Assembly (NCBI GenBank): GCA_039024915.1
Contig: JBCCPK010000002.1
Location: 496,001 to 560,000 of the forward strand
Length of the DNA stretch: 64,000 bases
From: Pseudomonadota bacterium
Lineage (GTDB): Bacteria; Pseudomonadota; Alphaproteobacteria; Rhizobiales; MH13
Reading direction: 5' to 3'
Position numbers and translations under genes: made by a program. A model generated the notes under the pieces. It searched no databases and was not told where the DNA came from. It saw only the letters and a list, made by a program, of their open reading frames with translations. Positions 53,895-62,723 of this stretch are shown here, one piece after another. Every line of letters starts with the position of its first letter. Positions within the stretch are counted from its first letter, which is position 1.

Positions 53895-54797
53895 CTAAGC
53901 GACGAGCACGATCATCACCACCGAAAGACCGATCAGCACGATGCCCACCAGCTCGCTCGCCGAGATCGGTTCCTTGAAATACAGCCAACTTGTCAGCGTG
54001 GAGAAGGCCAGCTCGATCTGCGCCAGCGCTTTCACAAGTGCCGCAGTCTGCAAGGTCAGAGCGGTAAACCAACCGATGGACGCCGAAACACCAACCAGCG
54101 CGATCAGCCCCGATTGGCGCCATTGCTTCAGTGTGGCGGTGACCGTGCCCGGTTCTCGCCAAGACAGGTAGACCGCCATCAGAACCGTCTGCAGCAGCGT
54201 CGCTGCGGCGAGGCTCCAGCCTGCGCTGACAAAAACTGAGTCAACACCCAGGCTCAGCGACGCACCGCGATAGCCTACGGAAGCGAAAGCGAACAGTGTG
54301 CCAGCTGCCACGCCCCACCAGACGGCGGGTCCGAACCTGACCGCCTCGGCCGCGCGCGACGCATCGACGTGTCCCAAGCGGGTCAACACAACACCGGCAA
54401 AGCCAAGAAGGACGGCAACGAGGCCTAACAGGGAAAGCCACTCAGCGAGAAGGATAGAAGCCAGGACCGCAGCCTGCAGGGCCTCGGTACTCGCATAGCT
54501 GTTCCCCACGGCAAAGGAGCCGTGCTGGAAGCTCGCAAGCAACGCATAGGTTGCCAAAATCTGCGCGACGGCCCCGAGGATCAGGAAACCCAAAAAAGGC
54601 CAATTGGCAGGCGGTACCTCCGACCCCGTGGCCATGGTAACCGCCAAGGCGTAGGTGAGCGCGAGTGGGAAAGCAAAGACGAACCGTGCGAACGTCGCCC
54701 CACCCACCGACAACCGGCCGGTCAGGTTCTTCTGCAAGAGCGACCGCACGTTTTGCAGGAAGGCGGCAGCGATGGTGATGGGGATCCACAAGGGCAT
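53895..54797 (-). CDS. EamA-family (DMT superfamily) transporter
   Basis: A 300-residue protein with about ten helices in two repeats. Signatures include NVRSLLQKNLTGRLSVGGATFARFVFAFPLAL (in part), LASFQHGSFAVGNSYASTEALQAAVLASILLAEWLS (in part) and the end ALAQIELAFSTLTSWLYFKEPISASELVGIVLI (in part), with the acidic KEP motif typical of EamA repeats. The substrate is unknown. It lies downstream of the TRAP permease on the same strand. Confidence 0.9.
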   Translation of the reverse strand: MPLWIPITIAAAFLQNVRSLLQKNLTGRLSVGGATFARFVFAFPLALTYALAVTMATGSEVPPANWPFLGFLILGAVAQILATYALLASFQHGSFAVGNSYASTEALQAAVLASILLAEWLSLLGLVAVLLGFAGVVLTRLGHVDASRAAEAVRFGPAVWWGVAAGTLFAFASVGYRGASLSLGVDSVFVSAGWSLAAATLLQTVLMAVYLSWREPGTVTATLKQWRQSGLIALVGVSASIGWFTALTLQTAALVKALAQIELAFSTLTSWLYFKEPISASELVGIVLIGLSVVMIVLVA

Positions 54798-54831
54798 TGC
54801 GGGCCACCCCTAGCACATCGCGTTGCAGGCG

Positions 54832-57177
54832 CTACTCCGCCGGTTTCGTCTCCTGCTTGCCGTCAGCCATCCTGGCAAGGGACAGACCGCCGGCGGTCAA
54901 AATGGCTCCAACCACATCGGAAATCAGGCTGCCTTCAATGAGGAAAAGGGCGGCAATGAGAAGCATGATCCGGGCAACTTGCGGCAAGCGACCGGTGAAA
55001 AAGAAGCCTTGCACGCCACCGGACAACAGGCACACACCTATGGACGCGGTCACCAAGGCACGTGTGATCTCAAACCAACTTCCCTCGCCCAGAAGGGCCG
55101 GATTGTAAAAGAACATGAACGGCACAATGAACGCGGCCAACCCGATCTTGAACGAGGTTACCGATGTGCCCATTGGGTTCGCACCCGAGATGCCTGCGGC
55201 CGCATAACTGGCGAGCGCAACGGGCGGCGTGATCGCCGAAACCACAGCGTAGTAGAACACAAAGAAATGGGCCGTGAGAGGTTGGATTCCGAGCTGGATA
55301 AGGCCGGGTGCAACCACAGAGGCAGCGACCGCATAAGCGGCAGTCGTTGGCATGCCCATGCCCAAAAGGATGGCGATGCACATGGCAAAGAACAGCGCCA
55401 AAATCTGGCTCGTATCGGCTAGCCCCAACAAAAGCGCCGAGAACCGCGCGCCGACCCCGGTCAGAGAAATGACACCCACGATAATACCCGCGCAGGCGCA
55501 GACGGCGATGATCTGGATCGCCATGACCCCTGCGAGATCAAAGGCCTTGAAGATCGAGCGCGGCCCCATCCCATTGAAGGACCCTTCCTTCGTGCCACCG
55601 GCAGCGCTTACGCCGAAAAGCTTGGCGACGATCGCCGGCATCCACGAGACAACGGCTGCGGCCGCGGTCGCCAGCGTGCCCGCACGGATCACCGAGTAGC
55701 CCATGAACAGAGCCACGATGAGAATGATGATCGGAATGAAGAGGTAGACCTGCTTGGCGAGCTGCGCGAACTTGGGCAGCTCATCCTCGCGCATGCCCCG
55801 CATCCCAAGCTTGCGGGCTTCGAAATCGACCATGAAGAAGATCGAGCCAAAATACAGGATGGCGGGGATCACGGCGGCCAGTGCGATCTCGGTATAGGGA
55901 ATACCGGTGATCTCAGCCATGATGAAGGCACCAGCACCCATGATCGGCGGCATGATCTGGCCGCCTGTCGATGCGCCTGCCTCAATGGCTCCCGCTGATT
56001 TCGGCGGATAGCCGATCTTCTTCATGAGCGGGATCGTGAGCGAACCCGTGGCCACGACATTACCAGCCGATGTGCCATTGATCATGCCCATCAGACCGGA
56101 CGCAAAAATGGCGACCTTGGCGGGACCACCCCTCGCACGCCCTGCGGCAGCGAAGGCGAAGTTGACAAAATAGTCGCCGACTTTCGACGCCTGCAAGAAG
56201 GCCGCGAAGATGATGAACAGAATGATGTACGTCGACGAGACCGCGGTCGTCGGACCGAGGATACCAGCATCGGTGTAGACTTGGCTGAAGAAGCGCTGCC
56301 AGCTGATATCTGGCGCGTTAAGGAAGCCCGGTAGCTGATCGCCAACAAAGACGTAGATCAAGAATATCACCGCGATCACGATGAGCGTCAGCCCGGCCAC
56401 GCGGCGCGTAAGCTCCATGATGAGCAGCGTGCCCGCGACGGCGGCAATCGACATACCGATCGGCGCAAACGGCGTACCGGTCGAATTGCGCATGGGGGTG
56501 CCGTAAATCGTCACCAGGTACACGGCCACCGCGATCCCGCAGATGACCAGAACCGCATCTGGCGCCGAAAAATGGTGGCGCGGCAGACGGTGAACCCACC
56601 CAAGGACGATGCCACCTACTGTCGCGACGATCAGCGGAAGCCCGAAATGATAGATCTCGCGGCTTCTGATCCCCTCATCGATACCGTTCCACATCACCCC
56701 GCCCGCGATATCGTTGGCGAACGTGATTGCGGTGAACAGTGCGTACAAAGCTGGAAGCGCGAGCCCATAAGCCAGATAGCCCACAAAGGTCGTGGGCTTT
56801 CTGTCATCGCTCGCAAACGAGCCACCTGCGTAGAGGAGGAAACCAAGGATCAGCGCACCGGCGATGTGCACGATGCGGAAGTTCCAGGTTTCCATCGGGA
56901 ATTCCGGCAAAAACGGTATGTCGATCCCGGTCCATGCCGAAATCGAAACACCGTTCAAAGCGGCCATGTGGAAGCCCGCATAGACGGCGGAAACGATTGC
57001 GATAATCGTCAGCCCGGCGCCTTCAAACAAACGCCGATTTCCTTCAATCGGCTCTTCATCAACGCCTTCGGCGATGACGACCGGGTCGTCCATCACGGGC
57101 TGATGGACCATCGAGCCTTCGCGGATGGCCTCATCGGACACCCTTTGCGGGTGTTCCTGCTTGTCGTCATTCGCCAT
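54832..57177 (-). CDS. TAXI-type TRAP transporter fused permease (small plus large subunit)
   Basis: A 781-residue fused permease with about 18 helices. N-terminal residues 45-220 correspond to the small subunit; the DctM-like part follows, with GFLNAPDISWQRFFSQVYTDAGILG, the DctM loop INGTSAGNVVATGSLTIPLMKKIGYPPKSAGAIEAGASTGGQIMPPIMGAGAFIM (in part) and GMPTTAAYAVAASVVAPGLIQLG. A C-terminal extension has three to four more helices. This is the TAXI/4TM-12TM fusion class, paired with a TAXI receptor. It follows the receptor gene after a strong terminator. Confidence 0.94.
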   Translation of the reverse strand: MANDDKQEHPQRVSDEAIREGSMVHQPVMDDPVVIAEGVDEEPIEGNRRLFEGAGLTIIAIVSAVYAGFHMAALNGVSISAWTGIDIPFLPEFPMETWNFRIVHIAGALILGFLLYAGGSFASDDRKPTTFVGYLAYGLALPALYALFTAITFANDIAGGVMWNGIDEGIRSREIYHFGLPLIVATVGGIVLGWVHRLPRHHFSAPDAVLVICGIAVAVYLVTIYGTPMRNSTGTPFAPIGMSIAAVAGTLLIMELTRRVAGLTLIVIAVIFLIYVFVGDQLPGFLNAPDISWQRFFSQVYTDAGILGPTTAVSSTYIILFIIFAAFLQASKVGDYFVNFAFAAAGRARGGPAKVAIFASGLMGMINGTSAGNVVATGSLTIPLMKKIGYPPKSAGAIEAGASTGGQIMPPIMGAGAFIMAEITGIPYTEIALAAVIPAILYFGSIFFMVDFEARKLGMRGMREDELPKFAQLAKQVYLFIPIIILIVALFMGYSVIRAGTLATAAAAVVSWMPAIVAKLFGVSAAGGTKEGSFNGMGPRSIFKAFDLAGVMAIQIIAVCACAGIIVGVISLTGVGARFSALLLGLADTSQILALFFAMCIAILLGMGMPTTAAYAVAASVVAPGLIQLGIQPLTAHFFVFYYAVVSAITPPVALASYAAAGISGANPMGTSVTSFKIGLAAFIVPFMFFYNPALLGEGSWFEITRALVTASIGVCLLSGGVQGFFFTGRLPQVARIMLLIAALFLIEGSLISDVVGAILTAGGLSLARMADGKQETKPAE

Positions 57178-57261
57178 CCCGGTCGACCCCCAAGTCTCGC
57201 TTTATCGCTCGGGTCTTCATGGCCCGGTTTGCATGCGTCGAAAATGACATATCGCATGCAC

Positions 57262-57298
57262 AAAAAAAACGGGCCGCCCCTCATACAAAGGGCGGCCC
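57262..57298 (-). terminator. Strong terminator between TAXI receptor and permease
   Basis: GGGCCGCCC (57271-57279) pairs perfectly with GGGCGGCCC (57290-57298). In the minus-strand transcript a run of eight U residues follows. It ends the receptor transcript before the fused permease. Confidence 0.92.
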
Positions 57299-57332
57299 AT
57301 AGTCACCGAGACCTAAAGCCTCGCAAGACGCA

Positions 57333-58328
57333 TCACATGCCCGAGTGGATCATGTCGGCAGGAATGTCGGCGCCAGCGTTTTCCGCAAACCATTCTGCAG
57401 CACCGGGATGCCACATAAGAACGCCGTTCTTGTCCCAGTTCTCAGGCAAGGTTGACCGCGCAGCGCGGTGGATGTTCACCATCCGCTCGTTGTCGCTCAT
57501 GACGACGTCGACAACCGCTTTGACGAAGCTTGCCGGCAGATCGCAATTGGCAATCGCGAAGTTCCACATCGATACCGAGCGCGCGTCCGCCTCAAGCGTG
57601 GTGTAGGTATCAGCCGAGATTGCGAACTCGGACACCGGGAAAGCCTCGAGAATGGTACCCTGCTCCTCTTCGGTGAACTCAATGATGTTCACGTCCGTCT
57701 GCACCTCAAGCTGAGAGACCGCCGGAACCGGCACACCAGCAGCGAAGGCAATGACGTCCAGAAGGCCGTCCTGAAGCTGTGATCCGAGGTCGGACCAGCC
57801 ACCGTTGCGGCGGTCAAACTCGACCCCAAGCGTTTCCATCATCCGGGGGAAGTAGGTATCGGACGTCGAACCCGCCGGACCGAAACCGATGCGCGCACCT
57901 TCGGGAATATCAGCGATGGAGCTGATACCTGAGGAGGACAGGGCCGTCACCGAGAACGGGGTCTGGTACATCGGGAACATCGCACACGCATTGTCCATCT
58001 GAAGGCCCGGTGCGATGGGGTTGGTACCCGCGAGCGACTCCGCTGCTGGGCCCATCGTCGTCATGCCGAACTGGGCATCGCCGGTATGGACCAGCGCCAT
58101 GTTTTGCATCGGACCACCGGTGACTTCACCGCCGCCCGACAAACCGAGTTCTTCAGCAACAAGGTTTGCCCAGCCCGAACCATAGGCGAAGTAGGTACCG
58201 CCCTGCGACGCGGTGCCCACAGTGAAGCTCTCCGGCCAACCTTCGCGATCGTCCTGTGCAACGGCTGCGCCGCCCATGACAAGCAGCGTAAGGGCCGTGC
58301 CAGCCGCCAAATATGCAGACAATTTCAT
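57333..58328 (-). CDS. TAXI-family TRAP transporter solute receptor
   Basis: A 331-residue periplasmic protein with signal MKLSAYLAAGTALTLLVMGG to AVAQDD. The TAXI signature is FTVGTASQGGTYFAYGSGWANLV, followed by VTGGPMQNMALVHTGDAQFGMTT, RIGFGPAGSTSDTYFPRMME and LDVIAFAAGVPVPAVSQLE. TAXI receptors often bind glutamate-like or aromatic acids; the ligand here is unknown. It is the first gene of the two-gene TRAP unit. Confidence 0.93.
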   Translation of the reverse strand: MKLSAYLAAGTALTLLVMGGAAVAQDDREGWPESFTVGTASQGGTYFAYGSGWANLVAEELGLSGGGEVTGGPMQNMALVHTGDAQFGMTTMGPAAESLAGTNPIAPGLQMDNACAMFPMYQTPFSVTALSSSGISSIADIPEGARIGFGPAGSTSDTYFPRMMETLGVEFDRRNGGWSDLGSQLQDGLLDVIAFAAGVPVPAVSQLEVQTDVNIIEFTEEEQGTILEAFPVSEFAISADTYTTLEADARSVSMWNFAIANCDLPASFVKAVVDVVMSDNERMVNIHRAARSTLPENWDKNGVLMWHPGAAEWFAENAGADIPADMIHSGM

Positions 58329-58479
58329 TTAATTCTCTCCCTGTTGGGCCGCAGTCCGGCCTCGGTTTATTTGCGATCCCTCATGGGAGGGCCACATTGC
58401 ATGTCGGTCGTGATCAAAGCGCCGACATCGGGCGCCTCTTCTGCCAAGCAAATTCCCGTTACACAAGGCTAGCGATGCT

Positions 58480-60006
58480 TCAAGGCACCTGATCCGCCTT
58501 GGCCGCGGGAATTTTCACGAGAATGATGAATGCGGCAAGCACCGCCAGGGCCGTCGCGGCAAGCGACAAAGCCCCATAACCTGCGAAACTCGCCTGTTTA
58601 TGCGCCTCAATGACAGCCGCAGATGCGTCACCGGAGGCGCTTGCCCCGAAACCGGGTAAAGCGTCAGCCGCGCCATAGCTCAACGCGCCCAGCGGCGCGA
58701 ACACCGCCACTGCGACCAGACCACCCGCCCGCGAAACCGCATTGTTGATGCCCGACGCGACGCCGGTCTGGCTGTCATCGACCGCATTGAGCACGGCCGT
58801 GGACAGAGGCGGAATGCACAACGCCATGCCAAGCCCAAGCAACGCCATCGTCAAGCCAACCGCCCAAAGCGACCCGCTCGCGACCGCAGGCCAAGATGCC
58901 ACGAAGGCGCATGCAGCGATCAACGAGCCGCCAGCCAAAGGCCATCTGACGCCAATGCGGTCCACAAGAGTGCCAACACGTGGCGTGAGAAGCGCCATGA
59001 TCACGGTGAAGGGAACAAACAGCGCGGCAACAGATACTGCCGGTGCATCAAACGCGGAGATGAAAGTCACGGGCAGGAAGAACAACAGCCCACCAAGAGC
59101 CGCATACAGAAAGAAGGTTGCGAGGTTGACGGCGGCGAAACCGTTCAAGCGGAACAGTCCGAGGGGCATCATGGGATGCTCGGCGCGCGCCTCCACCCAA
59201 ATGAACGCGGCACCCATGATCAGGCCGAGCGCCAGACTACCGCCGACCAAAAAGACCGCAGCGCTCGTTATACCATCGCCCGTCAACATGTCGGTAAGGA
59301 CCGTCAACGACAGCGCAATCAACCCCAGCGATGCGCTCGCCAGCAGCCCGCCCGTCCAATCAAGCGACCTGGGACGACACGTGTGGGAATCGTCCGGCAC
59401 GCGCGCCAACAGAAGCCACAAGGTCACCGCGGCGAGCGGCAGGTTGATATAAAAGGTGCTCCGCCAGCCCAGCGAGTCGACCATCACACCGCCAACCAAA
59501 GGTCCAAGCGCAGCAGAGACCGCGGACGCCGCAGCCCAGATACCAACCGCGCGCCCCCGCTCCTCACGCGGGTAATAGGTGGCAATCAGAGCCATCGACA
59601 GCGGCACCATCAACGCCGCGCCGAAGCCTTGCACGATCCGCGCCGCGATTAACGCTCCGATGGAAGGAGCCACCGCGCAAACGAGCGATGCGGCAGCGAA
59701 GATACCAATGCCCCAAGCAAAGATGCGCCGTTTGCCATAGGCGTCGCCCGCTGCGCCGCCGATGAGGATGAAGGCGGTGAGAACAAGCGTATAGCCGTTG
59801 ACCAACCAACTTATGGAAGCGAGTGACGCGTAAAACTCGCCTCGGATGTCCGGAGCGATGATCGAAACAATGGAACCATCCATGAAACCGAGCGCGGACC
59901 CCAGGATGGCCACGATCAGGACGAACAACTTCTGCCGCTCCGAGCAGTCGACGGTCGTCAACCGGCGGTTGGCCTGCACCGAACCGGGCGCTGTTAGTCC
60001 ACGCAT
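58480..60006 (-). CDS. MFS drug-efflux transporter, DHA2 family
   Basis: A 508-residue inner-membrane antiporter with about 14 helices. Signatures are ILGSALGFMDGSIVSIIAPDI, the DHA motif LIGGAAGDAYGKRRIFAWGIG, VQGFGAALMVPLSMALIATYYPREERGRAVGIW (in part), motif C in ALGPLVGGVMVDSLGWRSTFYIN and the loop DDSQTGVASGINNAVSRAGG. The first about 25 residues are cytoplasmic. It appears to be a single-gene unit. The substrate range is unknown. Confidence 0.92.
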   Translation of the reverse strand: MRGLTAPGSVQANRRLTTVDCSERQKLFVLIVAILGSALGFMDGSIVSIIAPDIRGEFYASLASISWLVNGYTLVLTAFILIGGAAGDAYGKRRIFAWGIGIFAAASLVCAVAPSIGALIAARIVQGFGAALMVPLSMALIATYYPREERGRAVGIWAAASAVSAALGPLVGGVMVDSLGWRSTFYINLPLAAVTLWLLLARVPDDSHTCRPRSLDWTGGLLASASLGLIALSLTVLTDMLTGDGITSAAVFLVGGSLALGLIMGAAFIWVEARAEHPMMPLGLFRLNGFAAVNLATFFLYAALGGLLFFLPVTFISAFDAPAVSVAALFVPFTVIMALLTPRVGTLVDRIGVRWPLAGGSLIAACAFVASWPAVASGSLWAVGLTMALLGLGMALCIPPLSTAVLNAVDDSQTGVASGINNAVSRAGGLVAVAVFAPLGALSYGAADALPGFGASASGDASAAVIEAHKQASFAGYGALSLAATALAVLAAFIILVKIPAAKADQVP

Positions 60007-60129
60007 GGATGATCCGCTTTACCCTGTCGCCACACCAAAGTGGAGCGGCTTACCGGCCAAAGCAACATGAAAACACAGACCTGTCACGCGCCTTGCAAAC
60101 GCAGTCGGCGCGTCCGCAACATGACAAGG

Positions 60130-60582
60130 CTAGTCCTCGTCGGCAGCGGTCTCGTCAGCGCTCGAGAGCTCGTCATAGCCAAATTCTTCCACGAGAGAAG
60201 AGACGGTCGTCAGGTCGAGGTCCTCAAACAACCTCAGGCCGTATCCTTCTGGCCTTGATGCCATAATCTGAGCTGGCAGCTCGACCCCATCGATATGCAC
60301 AACGACTTTTTCGCCCGTTCTGTCGAGAACGTAGTTGGAGGCCGCGCGAAACATTAGCCCGCCCTGGCTCATTTCCAACACCGTGCCATCCAGCGAGTAA
60401 GCCCTGTCTACGATGTCCATCGAGGCGATAACGCAACACGGAAATCGGCGGTGCCGACGCGAGAAGCTCTGCTTCTTGCCGAGCTTTGGCAGCAGCGACT
60501 TGAACGAGAACTTTGCACTGCGACGGTAGACCTCATGGCTGGGAGGCAATCCGCCCAAGCGCGCTGCTTCTTCAGGGGTCAT
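60130..60582 (-). CDS. PilZ-domain protein (probable c-di-GMP receptor)
   Basis: A 150-residue cytoplasmic protein. The two PilZ c-di-GMP motifs are recognisable: an RxxxR in SRRHRRFPC (about residue 45) and, about 30 residues on, LEMSQGGLMFRA, with Glu in the position usually held by Asp/Asn before SxxG. The barrel continues with KVVVHIDGVELPAQIMASRPEGYGLRLF (in part). An acidic C-terminal tail follows. Its ATG overlaps the stop of the MotA-like gene by four bases, so it is coupled to the channel operon. Confidence 0.85.
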   Translation of the reverse strand: MTPEEAARLGGLPPSHEVYRRSAKFSFKSLLPKLGKKQSFSRRHRRFPCCVIASMDIVDRAYSLDGTVLEMSQGGLMFRAASNYVLDRTGEKVVVHIDGVELPAQIMASRPEGYGLRLFEDLDLTTVSSLVEEFGYDELSSADETAADED

Positions 60583-61802
60583 GGGCCCGTTGCCTCCAGT
60601 TGCGCATCAAGCCGGTCTTCATCAGTTCGGATCGCCTGCGTCCGGTACAGTGCCATCGATTGTCGCAAGAGCTCAGCGTAGCCCACAAACGCGGTCTCTA
60701 TGGCTTGCGACATGTCCGACATGCCGCCGGCCATCGCAACCTCAAGCGTCTCGTTGAGCCGCTCAACTGCCTCATAGTCGACCGCACTGGACTGGTAGGA
60801 GGTTGGGCTTTCATTTGGTGCGCCGCCTGCGCTCCCCATCGCTTGCCGTTTCTGCCCGTCGGCAATCTCGCGAAGGATTTCGAGGCCTTCTCGCTGCGCC
60901 AGCGCGCCCTGCGCTGTGACCTGGGTGAGTTTTTGAACGGCCGTTTGCAACCCTTCAAGATGCGTGGCCTGGGTATCCAACAGATCGAGCATAGCCTCGC
61001 GCTGCTCTTCCTCGGTATCGTCCTTGTCACCATCAAGATCGGCCATGCTCGACAGGAAAGTCTCCAGGCCACCGCGCAAGATTCCGGTTGCTTCAGTCAG
61101 AAACCGGCCCTGAAGCCCCAACAGCAGCGATCCGAACAGGCCAAACAGAGATGACGAGAAACCGGTGGCCATGCCAACCAGGGGCGCTTGAAGATCGTTG
61201 ATGAGCTTGGTGAAGGCAGCCGTCGGATCACTCATATCCATGTTGGCGATCGAACCGATGATCCCGCCGACCGAGCCAACCATGTCCATCAGGCCGATGA
61301 ACGTACCGATCAGACCGAGAAAGACCAGGATGCCCGTCAGGTAGGTGAGCATCGCACGGTCTTCGTTGATCTTGGTTTTGAACTCAGAGACCAAGCTCTG
61401 CATCGTCCCGATGGAGATTGTGATCTCCCGAGTTCGCATCATCTTCTCGTAGGTCAGATCGAAAACGTGGCTCAGCAGCCGCGGTTTTGCAAAGGTGATG
61501 CCGGGCTCAAGGCATCGATAGTGACGCCAAAACGGCGCAGACTTCGCGCGTTCGTCGGCAAAGCGGATATCGTCATACGCTTCCTGCAGCGCCACAAACG
61601 CCAGCTCTTCGTTCTTCAGACGCATCGCGCTTGAAAAAGCCAGCGTCAGCCCAAACAAGAAGAGCGTTATAATCGTAACATTGAGATAGATGTTGGATGT
61701 GATACCCGTCCACACGAACTCCCACCGCCAAGCGACCAGGGCGACGGTGCCAACCGTTATGGCGAGCATCTTCCATATCTGACGCTGAATGAGCTGGCGC
61801 AT
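60579..61802 (-). CDS. MotA/TolQ/ExbB-like ion-channel protein
   Basis: A 407-residue protein with two N-terminal helices (KMLAITVGTVALVAW region and NVTIITLFLFGLTLAFSSA), then a cytoplasmic segment. The core pair of channel helices follows: YLTGILVFLGLIGTFIGLMDMVG (GxxGTxxGL motif of the MotA/ExbB family) and APLVGMATGFSSSLFGLFGSLLLGLQ (both in part). The last about 150 residues are a charged, helical cytoplasmic tail, longer than in MotA. The ATG at 61802 starts MRQLIQRQIW; an upstream start at 61853 is possible. It pairs with the MotB-like gene upstream and the PilZ gene downstream. Confidence 0.82.
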   Translation of the reverse strand: MRQLIQRQIWKMLAITVGTVALVAWRWEFVWTGITSNIYLNVTIITLFLFGLTLAFSSAMRLKNEELAFVALQEAYDDIRFADERAKSAPFWRHYRCLEPGITFAKPRLLSHVFDLTYEKMMRTREITISIGTMQSLVSEFKTKINEDRAMLTYLTGILVFLGLIGTFIGLMDMVGSVGGIIGSIANMDMSDPTAAFTKLINDLQAPLVGMATGFSSSLFGLFGSLLLGLQGRFLTEATGILRGGLETFLSSMADLDGDKDDTEEEQREAMLDLLDTQATHLEGLQTAVQKLTQVTAQGALAQREGLEILREIADGQKRQAMGSAGGAPNESPTSYQSSAVDYEAVERLNETLEVAMAGGMSDMSQAIETAFVGYAELLRQSMALYRTQAIRTDEDRLDAQLEATGP

Positions 61803-61930
61803 CACGGGAACACAAAACCTTTTACCCACGACCGACGCGCACACCGGCCGCACACGCCTTAAAGTGAACGGCAGGTCATAAAATTGCGTTAAGTCACATT
61901 TATTGCGCGTCGTCAGAAACGCTCGAAACC

Positions 61931-62635
61931 TTACCGGCCGAAGACCTTGACTTCCTGCCCTTCTTCTTCGGTGGTCACGTCGCGCACGCCAACCGAGATC
62001 CTGTCCGGCGGTATCCCCGAACTGAGCAATTCGTTTCGGATCATCATGGCACGATAGTAAGCGATGCGCCGCAGATCGGTCGCGTTGCCTTGGGTCGTGT
62101 TGGCGTAACCGATCAACTCAAGGGTGCGTTCCGACTGACCCAGCTCGCTATTGGCACCGAAATCGCGGATCACGTCCATGGCAGGGTCGTCGAGGGTTGT
62201 GTTGTTGCCGAGGAACGTGACGACCAATCCGGCTTGCGACACAGTAACCGCGTCCTGGCTGCCCGTATCGCGCACTTCGGCTTGCTCTTGCGATTCAGCC
62301 TCAACTTCGACCTCCACAGCCACACTTTGAACGGTTGTTTCCTGCTGCCGGTCATCCAAGCTTGTGACAATCGGCGGCGAACCGGTGTTGCGGGCGGTTG
62401 TCGTCGTATCGGCATCGGTATCAGCCAAACGTTCCACCTGCTGGGTGCCGCCACCCGTACCGACGTTTGCCTCTGCAACCAGGTCATCGACGACGGAGCG
62501 AGATGTGTATTGGATCAGCATGAAAACCACGATGACGAGGATCATCATCACAAAGGTGAGAACCATGGTCATCGTCGACAGCGCGTCGACATAACCAGGC
62601 CAATAGTTCTCTTCTTCCTGGGGATCGTCAGCCAT
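61931..62635 (-). CDS. MotB/OmpA-like partner of the ion channel
   Basis: A 234-residue protein. One helix near the N-terminus (YWPGYVDALSTMTMVLTFVMMILVIVVF, in part) has an Asp in VDAL, where MotB/ExbD proteins carry the ion-binding Asp. An acidic, low-complexity periplasmic linker follows (EVEVEAESQEQAEV). The C-terminal part resembles a shortened OmpA-like domain: LELIGYANTTQGNATDLRRIAYYRAMMIRNELL (in part). It is expected to energise or anchor the complex to peptidoglycan. It begins 88 bp after the secretion ATPase gene. Confidence 0.82.
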   Translation of the reverse strand: MADDPQEEENYWPGYVDALSTMTMVLTFVMMILVIVVFMLIQYTSRSVVDDLVAEANVGTGGGTQQVERLADTDADTTTTARNTGSPPIVTSLDDRQQETTVQSVAVEVEVEAESQEQAEVRDTGSQDAVTVSQAGLVVTFLGNNTTLDDPAMDVIRDFGANSELGQSERTLELIGYANTTQGNATDLRRIAYYRAMMIRNELLSSGIPPDRISVGVRDVTTEEEGQEVKVFGR

Positions 62636-62723
62636 GCTGTGGGAACCGTTCTGCGCAAGCGGGCGTTGGCAGACAATAGGCTGGAGACGTTAGGCGAGCG
62701 TTAAGTTTGGCTGGCCAGACAGG

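Noticed and set aside
60130-62635. Zorya-type phage defence (ZorA/ZorB-like MotAB pair)
   Set aside because: No ZorC, ZorD or ZorE-like gene is present; the partners are a secretion ATPase and a PilZ protein instead.
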